From assembly GCA_900552345.1 (NCBI GenBank), contig URZN01000023.1, forward strand, positions 1-9,687: 9,687 nucleotides of DNA. Direction: 5' to 3'. The translations under genes and the position numbers were made by a program. The first letter of the stretch is position 1, and each line of letters opens with the position of its first letter. The stretch comes from an uncultured Collinsella sp. (lineage in GTDB: Bacteria; Actinomycetota; Coriobacteriia; Coriobacteriales; Coriobacteriaceae). A model generated the notes under the pieces. The model saw nothing but the letters and a program-made list of their open reading frames with translations, made no database searches and was not told where the DNA came from. Shown here piece by piece: positions 1 through 5,543 of this stretch.

Positions 1-1
1 T

Positions 2-1507
2 ACAACGAATGACAAACGTGTTGCCATCTCGCGTTTCTATTATCTGGACATGAACGCATGTCTCGACCCCGAAACGGATAGGTACGATGCTATCGTTTCC
101 GTCCCTGAGGACAGGAAAATCAAGGAGAATTTCGATCGAGATGTAAAGCTTGATTTGTCCACCCGCAAACTTGAGTATGAACACGAGATGTATCCCGCGA
201 ACGTCCTCTTCGACTCAAGCGCTGCAACTCAGTGGTTACTTGGCTATATGTCTTTTCATCAGTCATCTCCAGATGCCATGACAAAGTTCAACAAGTTTCA
301 GCAGGATGTCATCGAAACAATTACTTCGTATAGGCTCCCCGTTATAACTATGGACAAAAGTACACCACGCGAGGCTGTTTGCAAGGTGTTTGAAAACGTT
401 AATACCGGCGGCGTCTCACTCACTGTGTTCGAGCTCGTTACTGCAACTTTTGCTACTTACAAGTTTGACCTCCGAGGAGACTGGAAGGCCAACAAGCGCC
501 GAATTCATGCTCTGGATAAGGACATTCGCACTGACGTTACAGAAAGCGTAGACGAAACCGCTTTCCTGACTACAGTGACACTATTTACGAACTACAAGCG
601 TAAGCGTGACGGTTTAAGCGGAGCCGTTAGTTGCAAGAAGAAAGATGTACTGGACCTGCGATTCGAGGATTATCAGGCGAACAAAGAAGCTGTTATCGAA
701 GGCTATGAACTTGCTCGTGAATTTCTGCTATCGCAGTCCGTTTTCAGGAAGCGCGATCTTCCTTACACGACTCAGATCATTCCTCTTGCTGCAATTGCTG
801 GCTATGTGGGTCCCAAGACTTTCAAGGACCCCAAGAGGCAAAAAATCATTGCTCGTTGGTTCTGGTGTGGAATCTTTGGAGAGATGTATGGCGGCTCTAA
901 CGAGACTCGCTTTTGCTATGACATAGAGGATGTTGTTGCCGAGATTGAAGGCGCAGAATCCGAGATGCGAACCGTAAACAATGCCCATTTCCAGTCAACC
1001 CGACTTCTGGGACTCCAGTCGAGACAGTCGGCAGCCTATAAGGGAATCATGGCCCTCCTCTATAAGGGAAAGGGGCTCGATTTCATGCGCGGCATCTCTA
1101 TCGATATCGTGAACAGCATGGAAACCGCTCCCGATATCCATCATATCTTCCCGCAAAGCTACTGCGAAAAGATGGGATACGAAAGACAGAAATGGAACTC
1201 GGTCATCAACAAGACACCTCTGCTACCTGAATCGAACAGAGAAATTGGAGGCTCGGCCCCCAGTGCCTACTCAGCGAAAATCGTTAAGAAGGCTGACATC
1301 GAACGGGGCGAGCTTCGTCATCGAATCGAATCGAATCTTATTGACTGGGATGCGTTCATTAATGATGACTTTGATGCCTATTTCAAGGCTCGTGCCATAG
1401 CTTTGCTAGACGCTATTGAGTTCGCTATGGGCAAGTCCATCTCCGATAGGGGCACCGAGGAAACAGTAAAGAGATTTGGCTGCTCATTGGAAAAGGATGC
1501 TTCTTAG
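2..1507 (+). CDS. DUF262/GmrSD-type protein with C-terminal HNH (DUF1524-like) nuclease domain, 5' truncated by window edge
   Basis: The reading frame is open from base 2, so the true start lies upstream; the first internal ATG is at 50. Numbered from that Met, residues 113-132 (VFENVNTGGVSLTVFELVTA) match the FxxVNTGGxxLxxFEL signature of DUF262 proteins. A C-terminal HNH-like motif follows: DIHHIFP at 362-368, N387-K-T, then NREIGG at 396-401, as in the DUF1524/GmrD half of GmrSD enzymes. In this family the DUF262 part is an NTP-using sensor and the HNH part cuts DNA, usually modified phage DNA. The DGQQR motif expected near the N-terminus would lie outside the window, so integrity cannot be judged. 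The TIR-like gene follows after 30 bp with no terminator, suggesting an operon. GC is well below that of the kinase at the other end, fitting acquisition. The family call is fairly sure; substrate preference is unknown. Confidence 0.85.
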   Translation, partial: TTNDKRVAISRFYYLDMNACLDPETDRYDAIVSVPEDRKIKENFDRDVKLDLSTRKLEYEHEMYPANVLFDSSAATQWLLGYMSFHQSSPDAMTKFNKFQQDVIETITSYRLPVITMDKSTPREAVCKVFENVNTGGVSLTVFELVTATFATYKFDLRGDWKANKRRIHALDKDIRTDVTESVDETAFLTTVTLFTNYKRKRDGLSGAVSCKKKDVLDLRFEDYQANKEAVIEGYELAREFLLSQSVFRKRDLPYTTQIIPLAAIAGYVGPKTFKDPKRQKIIARWFWCGIFGEMYGGSNETRFCYDIEDVVAEIEGAESEMRTVNNAHFQSTRLLGLQSRQSAAYKGIMALLYKGKGLDFMRGISIDIVNSMETAPDIHHIFPQSYCEKMGYERQKWNSVINKTPLLPESNREIGGSAPSAYSAKIVKKADIERGELRHRIESNLIDWDAFINDDFDAYFKARAIALLDAIEFAMGKSISDRGTEETVKRFGCSLEKDAS

Positions 1508-1537
1508 CTCCGTTATTGGTTATAGAAAGAAGGCTTA

Positions 1538-2299
1538 ATGTCTGATTTTGAAATTTTGCAGCAATTGTGCGGAACAGCAGACGAGCTTTCAAAGAAAAAT
1601 ATCAGCTCTAGTTCACCTGATTTCAAAGCATGGAAGACAAGAGCTGACAGGCTTTTGATTAGGCGATTTGGAGAAGACAGCTACGAATTTAAAAACTTTA
1701 ACAAAATCAGCTACTCGTTGTCTTTCTTTACCACCAGCACGCCCCACTCGGCTTTCGTTGATGCCTGTGCGGAAGGCCTGCGCAGAGCAAAAGCTGTGCT
1801 GGAGATATACCTTGATGAGTTTTCAGCCGAAGGGGAAACCGGATCGACTGCAAATGTCGGAGACTATTCGAAGGTATTTATCGTCCATGGCCACAACGGA
1901 GAGCTTCGGGAAAGGGTTGCGAGAATCATCGAAAGGCAGGGTCTGACGGCGGTTATCCTGAACGAACAGTCCAATCAGGGCAAGACAATCATCGAAAAGT
2001 TGGAAATTGAAGGCAATGCGGCAGGAGCGGTATGCCTATTTACGGCGGACGACGAAGGAAAAGCCCAGACAGAACACTCGGCAAAGCCCAGGGCTAGACA
2101 GAATGTTGTATTTGAAGCCGGATACTTTATTGGTCGGCTTGGCAGGGAAAACGTTGCAATTCTTGCTGACAAAGGTATCGAGATTCCCTCCGATTTACAG
2201 GGCGTTGTATATACCGGAACAGACAATTGGGAGTTTGGTCTCTTGAAGGAGCTCAAGTCCATGGGATATTCCATCGACTTTAATAAGATGGATCTCTAA
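1538..2299 (+). CDS. TIR-like (PF10137, Cap12-type) nucleotide-binding protein
   Basis: A 253-aa protein whose ATG is preceded by a good ribosome site (GAAAGAAGG, 1525-1533). Residues 1-105 form a mostly helical N-terminal region I do not recognise. Residues 111-240 look like the TIR-like fold of PF10137: KVFIVHGHN (112-120), EQSNQGKTIIEK (143-154), FTADDEG (168-174), the NVVFEAGYFIGRLG stretch (189-202) and EIPSDLQGVVY (215-225). E193 in the FEAGYF motif sits where TIR NADases carry their catalytic glutamate. Known relatives include the TIR domains of CBASS and Pycsar effectors, which degrade NAD+ when activated. No STING or cyclic-nucleotide sensor domain and no nucleotide cyclase are visible here, so the trigger would have to be the N-terminal region or the upstream DUF262 protein. 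NADase activity and partnership with the upstream gene are inference; the domain call is confident. Confidence 0.85.
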   Translation: MSDFEILQQLCGTADELSKKNISSSSPDFKAWKTRADRLLIRRFGEDSYEFKNFNKISYSLSFFTTSTPHSAFVDACAEGLRRAKAVLEIYLDEFSAEGETGSTANVGDYSKVFIVHGHNGELRERVARIIERQGLTAVILNEQSNQGKTIIEKLEIEGNAAGAVCLFTADDEGKAQTEHSAKPRARQNVVFEAGYFIGRLGRENVAILADKGIEIPSDLQGVVYTGTDNWEFGLLKELKSMGYSIDFNKMDL

Positions 2300-2389
2300 C
2301 GGTTGCAAGAAGAAAGTTTGGAGTTATATTGTCCCGCCCATCACTGGGCGAACGCAGTATAAATTTGGCTCGTGTAATTCGGTTTCGTG

Positions 2390-2446
2390 CCGTGACTCAC
2401 CGTGACTCATGAAAACGCCCCAGTTGATCTCAAATGCTGTGACTCA
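2390..2446. repeat. GTGACTCA direct repeats (tandem pair plus a third copy)
   Basis: CCGTGACTCA occurs twice in perfect tandem (2390-2399 and 2400-2409), and the 8-mer core recurs at 2439-2446. The third copy lies between the arms of a 6-bp inverted repeat (TCAAAT 2430-2435, ATTTGA 2448-2453). The 10-bp period puts the tandem copies on one face of the helix, as expected for cooperative protein binding. Confidence 0.6.
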
Positions 2447-2500
2447 AATTTGACGGCATGCCCAGACGTCGATTTTTGAGGCTGAGTATAAATAGGATTG

Positions 2501-2530
2501 ACTGGAGCAAACTGCGACAAACTGGAAGCA
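2501..2530. repeat. CAAACTG direct repeats, 10-bp period
   Basis: CAAACTG is repeated at 2508-2514 and 2518-2524. The wider motif ACTGGAGCA (2501-2509) reappears as ACTGGAAGCA (2521-2530). These repeats directly precede the 9-bp inverted repeat at 2534-2560. Confidence 0.5.
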
Positions 2531-2533
2531 GTT

Positions 2534-2579
2534 TTTAACTATAGAGCGGAAATAGTTAAATACGTGCAGCATACGTGCA
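2534..2579. repeat. 9-bp inverted repeat followed by 11-bp-period direct repeats (att-like architecture)
   Basis: TTTAACTAT (2534-2542) and ATAGTTAAA (2552-2560) are perfect inverted repeats around the 9-nt spacer AGAGCGGAA. They are followed at once by two copies of ATACGTGCA (2560-2568 and 2571-2579), 11 bp apart. Inverted core sites around a short spacer next to direct arm sites are how tyrosine-recombinase attachment sites are built, and an excisionase-like gene lies 1.3 kb away. The usual spacer for such enzymes is 6-8 bp, slightly shorter than seen here. An operator is the main alternative. Confidence 0.4.
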
Positions 2580-2810
2580 TGACAACCTAGATAGCACCCA
2601 TGGCATAAACAAGTCAGGGGCTTTTCGTTTGGCAACCGCTGGACAACCTTTATGGTTTCGCGCCCCGTGAACAGGGGACGCAGCACTGTTCACGTCCGGG
2701 TCCATGTCGGCACCGATTAATGCCCGCGCTGCTTCTACTGCTCGAAGCACGTCGCCCGGGGTTCCTCGCCAGAGGAGAACTGACCGTTCCTTGCGAAACC
2801 GCGAGACCAG

Positions 2811-3485
2811 CTATATCCGCTTGCTGCGGGCTTGCTTGAGCCAGTTCCTCTTGAAAGAGCCTATACCTCCGAAGAACTTGTTGTACGTCTCACCGTTCTC
2901 CTTGGCCTCGTACTTGACCAAGGCAAGTTCGATAGTGCAGAGGTAATCAGCCACTTGCTCGAGGCGGTAGTCGGTCATCGAGGTCTTGCGGCGTCGGACG
3001 ACCCCTTTTGAGAGGACCTTGCCCACCGAGCGGTCGAGTGCCTGCTTGACAATGTCCTGACCGTTGTCGTAATAGACCTTCACATCGTCGAAGGACTGGA
3101 AGAAGCCCAGGTGTTCAATCATGGCGGAGGAGATGTCGCGCCCCATGCGCTCCATTAGCCTTGCCGGGTCTTCGAACTGGCTGCGACGGTAGACGAACGT
3201 GATATAGGAAATGGGAAGTTTGCGGACGAACGAGGAGAAGTAGGCGAGCATCACCTTGCGCTGCTCGATGTTAAGAAACTCATAATCCTTGTGCCCGTTC
3301 ATGAGAGGCTCGGAGTGAAACGGAATGTTAGGGAGATCGGCCCTGGCAAGCTTGGCCTCATAGCCCGTGACCGCCTCGGCGATGCTGTCTGCCTGGTCGT
3401 GAAAGACGAGTGTGAGCAGGTAGTAGCGAGCTTTGCCGCCGCGGTCGCCGCTCTCGTCGACGAAGATGCTGAGCTCCTTGACCAA
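2811..3485 (-). CDS. DUF3800 protein, predicted RNase H-like nuclease
   Basis: A 224-aa protein. The N-terminal FVDESGD (residues 8-14) is the hallmark of DUF3800. Further conserved acidic patches follow the family pattern: FHSEPL (56-61), YYDNGQD (138-144) and the EQVADYLC helix (177-184). The family is predicted to adopt an RNase H-like fold with metal-binding aspartates; here D10, E11, D140 and D180 are plausible ligands. Members are frequent in integrated elements and defence islands but their role is not established. The start is a TTG at 3485-3483, chosen because an AGGAG site lies 6 nt upstream and no ATG is near. An intrinsic terminator for minus-strand transcripts ends only about 20 bp before the start, leaving no room for an ordinary promoter between them. 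Expression therefore probably depends on read-through or on a promoter overlapping the terminator. Confidence 0.85.
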   Translation of the reverse strand: MVKELSIFVDESGDRGGKARYYLLTLVFHDQADSIAEAVTGYEAKLARADLPNIPFHSEPLMNGHKDYEFLNIEQRKVMLAYFSSFVRKLPISYITFVYRRSQFEDPARLMERMGRDISSAMIEHLGFFQSFDDVKVYYDNGQDIVKQALDRSVGKVLSKGVVRRRKTSMTDYRLEQVADYLCTIELALVKYEAKENGETYNKFFGGIGSFKRNWLKQARSKRI

Positions 3486-3505
3486 TGGGGACTCCTAATG
3501 GAATG

Positions 3506-3536
3506 GATAAAAAAATAGCCGGGGGACTCCCCCGGC
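3506..3536 (-). terminator. Intrinsic terminator between the small gene and DUF3800
   Basis: The stem GCCGGGGG (3518-3525) pairs with CCCCCGGC (3529-3536) around a 3-nt loop. On the minus strand it is followed by TATTTTTTTATC. It lies 14 bp after the stop of the 99-aa gene and about 20 bp before the DUF3800 start. The stem sequence GGAGTCCCC is repeated exactly at the DUF3800 ribosome site (3486-3494). Confidence 0.85.
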
Positions 3537-3549
3537 ACTTGGAGGTAGC

Positions 3550-3849
3550 TTAATGAGCCACCAACAACTTTATAGCATGTGCTGGCGGTGAGTGCAAGAG
3601 AGGAACGGGATGAAACTGCTGTTGATAGTGCCCCTGAAATAGTTTCGCAGCTTCTTCAAGATTGCGGAACACGAGAATTGATTGTCGGAGCTGGCTTGCG
3701 ATAACAACCCGAGGCTTGCCTTTGCCTATACGAACCTGATACAGAGGCGCAGTGACACCATCCACGAGGGCGTGCCTGAGCTCCTTTCGTCTCGAGGCCC
3801 CCTCGCATGCCCGGCCGCGGGCAGCTCCCGGGTCGGTCGCCACCGTCAT
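3550..3849 (-). CDS. Small basic protein, unknown function, translationally coupled to the excisionase-like gene
   Basis: A 99-aa frame whose ATG overlaps the TGA of the excisionase-like gene in an ATGA, which implies translational coupling. It ends in TAA 14 bp before an intrinsic terminator, so the pair makes a tidy two-gene transcript. The first ~35 residues are rich in Ala, Gly and Arg and come from GC-rich DNA. Residues 36-70 look more like a folded domain, alternating strand and helix (APLYQVRIGKGKPRVVIASQ, then FRNLEEAAKLFQG). I do not recognise a family. It may be a small element-encoded protein or the remnant of a longer gene such as an integrase, although no integrase motif (R-H-x-R-Y) is visible. 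The position and overlap support it being real; codon use in the first third is less convincing. Confidence 0.5.
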   Translation of the reverse strand: MTVATDPGAARGRACEGASRRKELRHALVDGVTAPLYQVRIGKGKPRVVIASQLRQSILVFRNLEEAAKLFQGHYQQQFHPVPLLHSPPAHAIKLLVAH

Positions 3850-4064
3850 TTCCTGCCGCTGCTCGACTCGATGTAGGCGTCCAAGGACGCTCTTGACACC
3901 AGGAGCTTTCTGTCGAGCCTGTATGAGTTGATCTCTCCCGACCAGATGAGGTCGTACGCCTTGCTCCGGCTCGCCCCCATGTACTTCTGCATCTCGTTCA
4001 CCGTCATCCACTTGTCGCGGCCCCGGTTTCCCTCGGGCGCGGCGCATTCGGCTGTGCGTGCCAT
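3846..4064 (-). CDS. Excisionase-family / HTH_17 DNA-binding protein
   Basis: A 72-aa protein. Residues 18-67 (KWMTVNEMQKYMGASRSKAY... RLDRKLLVSRASLDAYI) match the MerR-like winged HTH of excisionase-family proteins (PF12728): the WMTVNEMQKYMG recognition start, SRSKAYDLI helix, a wing with YRLDRKLLV, and the terminal helix holding LDAYI. Start chosen at 4064 because GGAGGA lies directly upstream (minus strand, 4069-4074); a frame extension to 4106 exists but lacks a ribosome site. Such proteins bend DNA to direct integrase toward excision, or act as small regulators. No integrase is seen in the window, so its role here is uncertain. It is preceded by phased direct repeats (4163-4180) and a palindrome (4219-4235) that could be its binding sites. 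Confidence 0.8.
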   Translation of the reverse strand: MARTAECAAPEGNRGRDKWMTVNEMQKYMGASRSKAYDLIWSGEINSYRLDRKLLVSRASLDAYIESSSGRK

Positions 4065-4162
4065 GGTTCCTCCAATCTTCCCGCGCGGCACAGTGTCCCT
4101 TTTCATCTGCGCGACGATTGAACCGCCTGATGGCGATTAGTGCGCAGGGCGGGAGCGGAGAC

Positions 4163-4180
4163 GGGTCGAGGTGGGTCGAG
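4163..4180. repeat. GGGTCGAG direct repeats, 10-bp period
   Basis: GGGTCGAG occurs at 4163-4170 and 4173-4180, with a degenerate third GGTCGG immediately after. They lie about 100 bp upstream of the excisionase-like start. Xis-type proteins bind closely spaced direct repeats, so this may be an autoregulatory or attachment site. Confidence 0.4.
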
Positions 4181-4218
4181 CTGGTCGGTCCTCCGCGAAA
4201 CGGCCATGAGTCGCGTGG

Positions 4219-4235
4219 CTTAGCTCTCAGCTAAG
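4219..4235. promoter_or_regulatory. Perfect palindrome, candidate operator
   Basis: CTTAGCT-CTC-AGCTAAG is a perfect 7-bp inverted repeat with a 3-nt centre. It has no T-run on either side, so it is not a standard terminator by itself, and it abuts the terminator at 4240-4269. A repressor operator for the minus-strand excisionase-like transcript is the likeliest reading. Confidence 0.35.
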
Positions 4236-4239
4236 TCCC

Positions 4240-4269
4240 TGAAAAGTAAAAGGCGCCCATACGGGCGCC
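4240..4269 (-). terminator. Intrinsic terminator downstream of the XRE gene
   Basis: GGCGCCC (4252-4258) pairs with GGGCGCC (4263-4269) around a 4-nt loop. On the minus strand it is followed by TTTTACTTTTC. It would end transcripts coming from the XRE regulator, about 280 nt after its stop codon. Confidence 0.75.
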
Positions 4270-4323
4270 TGCCTAGTAGCTGGAGTTGTTCGGTTGTAGT
4301 TGGAATGCTCGTCTTCCGCGGTG

Positions 4324-4354
4324 CTGTCGTTCGGGGTCCGGCATCTGTCGTTCG
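4324..4354. repeat. CTGTCGTTCG direct repeats, 21-bp period
   Basis: Two exact 10-bp copies at 4324-4333 and 4345-4354, two helical turns apart. A degenerate relative (AGTTGTTCGG, 4284-4293) and TGTCGTGTT near 4362 flank them. Function unknown. Confidence 0.4.
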
Positions 4355-4552
4355 CCTCTTATGTCGTGTTTGCTGTTGCATGTTCTGCGAGCGACCTTGT
4401 GCAGGTTTTTCAGTCCGTTGTCCCAGGTGCACACGAGTAAATGGTACCCATCCGTTGGGATACGGACATTGTGGGAGGGCTGTCTGGGTAAGCTGGGGTG
4501 TACGAGTGGCGGGGCTCTAAAAGCAATAAGTCAAGCTAAAGGGCCTTGTGCT

Positions 4553-5416
4553 CTATTTTGTAAAACGCGAGGGCGCAATCAACTCGACGATTTCCCCGAA
4601 CCTTTTCTGAACCATATAGCGACTTGCGCTCTCGTCTCGAACCAGGCGGTTTTCCTCGTCGTAGCAGTCGTCGATGGCCTTGCTAATCGCCTTCACCGCC
4701 TCCATGAATCGCGGCCGCTCCTCAGGCGATACCCCGGCCGACTCGAAAACGGCCTCGTTGATCGCTTCTACCTCATGGAGCTCTTCCTCGGGCGCGTCGG
4801 GTCCGGGTGCGACAAAGTCGTCGCAATACCTAAGGGCCCTGTTGACGAGTTCCTCCCCGTATTCTGCAACGACGGCCTCCGTTATATCGTCTCTCTTGTC
4901 ATTAAGCTGAGCCAAGCTCGCCATCTCGTCTAGAAGCTCTGGGAGGATGGGCGATTTTAGGATTTCGCTTATCATTGCGCTGTTCGAGCCCCGGCTTTCT
5001 CCGAGGTGGTACTTGCGTTCGAAATGCGTGATTTTGCGAACTTCCTCGAGGGCGGATTCCTCTATCCCCGTGTACTCATGGGCATCCTGCGCCTTGTAGG
5101 TCTTGCATTCGATATCGCCTATGAGATAGCCGAGATCGACCTCGAGCACCGCGGCGATTTGAAGCATGATTTCGAATTTGGGAAAAGGCCGCACATGGCC
5201 CTTCCTGTCCGGAAGACCAGCATTGACCCACGCGCTGACGTTCTTCTGCGTAAACTGATCGCTCTCGCCATAGAACCGATTGTTTATCAGCTCCGCGAGA
5301 CCATTCTGCGTTAGGCTCCGCTCCCTCATGAGCCCAAGGAGATTGTCTCGCCACGATTTAAGTCTTGACTTCACGACTTCGTTTTGCTGCAGAAGTTCTG
5401 CCTTTGGACCGCTCAT
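4553..5416 (-). CDS. XRE-family HTH transcriptional regulator
   Basis: A 287-aa protein. Start taken as the ATG at 5416, 9 nt after AGGAGG; a TTG two codons earlier is only 3 nt from that site and less likely. Residues ~24-100 form an XRE/Cro-C1-type HTH (LLGLMRERSLTQNGLAELIN, FTQKNVSAWVNAG, then FEIMLQIAAVLEVDLGYLIGD). This is longer than the classic 55-aa domain because of an insert between the two DNA-binding helices. The C-terminal ~180 residues are acidic and helical, with no domain I recognise, and may sense a signal or dimerise. It diverges from the NERD operon across a 127-bp gap holding a 19-bp imperfect dyad, so it likely controls that operon and itself. Its transcript ends at the 4240-4269 terminator. 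Confidence 0.85.
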   Translation of the reverse strand: MSGPKAELLQQNEVVKSRLKSWRDNLLGLMRERSLTQNGLAELINNRFYGESDQFTQKNVSAWVNAGLPDRKGHVRPFPKFEIMLQIAAVLEVDLGYLIGDIECKTYKAQDAHEYTGIEESALEEVRKITHFERKYHLGESRGSNSAMISEILKSPILPELLDEMASLAQLNDKRDDITEAVVAEYGEELVNRALRYCDDFVAPGPDAPEEELHEVEAINEAVFESAGVSPEERPRFMEAVKAISKAIDDCYDEENRLVRDESASRYMVQKRFGEIVELIAPSRFTK

Positions 5417-5454
5417 CTTCAATATCCTCCTAAGTGACTATTACATGATTCAAT

Positions 5455-5473
5455 TTACAGTTATTACCGTTAA
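5455..5473. promoter_or_regulatory. 19-bp imperfect dyad, candidate XRE operator in the divergent promoter region
   Basis: TTACAGTTATTACCGTTAA has two-fold symmetry at 6 of its 9 base pairs about base 5464. It lies in the only gap between the divergent XRE and NERD genes. A TTTACA (5454-5459, five of six matches to the -35 consensus for the plus strand) overlaps its left arm, as expected for repression. No strong -10 was found at the right spacing (GATTCT at 5476-5481 is weak). Confidence 0.4.
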
Positions 5474-5543
5474 TCGATTCTACCATTCTGCTTTTCATCG
5501 AGGCATACTAACAGGCAGAGAGCAAGTAGACAAGGAGTGCTAG

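Larger units (their letters stand above)
2300..2810. other. Gene-free, repeat-rich intergenic region
   Basis: About 510 bp between the convergent TIR-like and DUF3800 genes. I see no convincing gene. A 6-bp hairpin (CGCCCA-TCAC-TGGGCG, 2335-2350) lies 35 bp after the TIR-like gene but has no T-run, so it is at best a weak terminator. From 2390 to 2580 there is a run of short direct and inverted repeats (listed separately), and at 2666-2694 a 9-bp perfect inverted repeat CGTGAACAG/CTGTTCACG with an 11-nt spacer. TATAAAT occurs at 2358 and 2487 without a matching -35 box. The architecture suggests a protein-binding site such as an attachment site or a regulatory locus rather than coding DNA. 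Confidence 0.6.
4065..4552. other. Gene-free region between excisionase-like and XRE genes
   Basis: About 490 bp with no credible gene on either strand. It holds a minus-strand terminator (4240-4269), a 7-bp palindrome (4219-4235), phased direct repeats (4163-4180 and 4324-4354) and a bulged hairpin GTACCCA/TGGGATAC (4444-4463). The terminator separates the XRE transcript from the excisionase-like transcript, so the latter's promoter should lie between about 4065 and 4240. I could not pick out convincing -35/-10 boxes there. The ~280 nt from the XRE stop to the terminator would be an unusually long 3' untranslated region or could hide a small RNA. Confidence 0.55.

Noticed and set aside
2358..2493. 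TATAAAT at 2358-2364 and 2487-2493 as -10 boxes
   Set aside because: Neither has a -35-like sequence at 16-18 bp and there is no gene downstream on that strand.
2444..2686. 80-aa minus-strand frame in the repeat region
   Set aside because: It covers the inverted and direct repeats, is Cys-rich without a motif pattern, and has no ribosome site.
4220..4432. 70-aa minus-strand frame
   Set aside because: It runs through an intrinsic terminator and a palindrome, is low-complexity (Gln/Thr/Arg), and has no ribosome site.
4286..4933. 215-aa plus-strand open frame
   Set aside because: It lies antisense to the XRE gene for most of its length, has no ribosome site, and shows no domain-like pattern.
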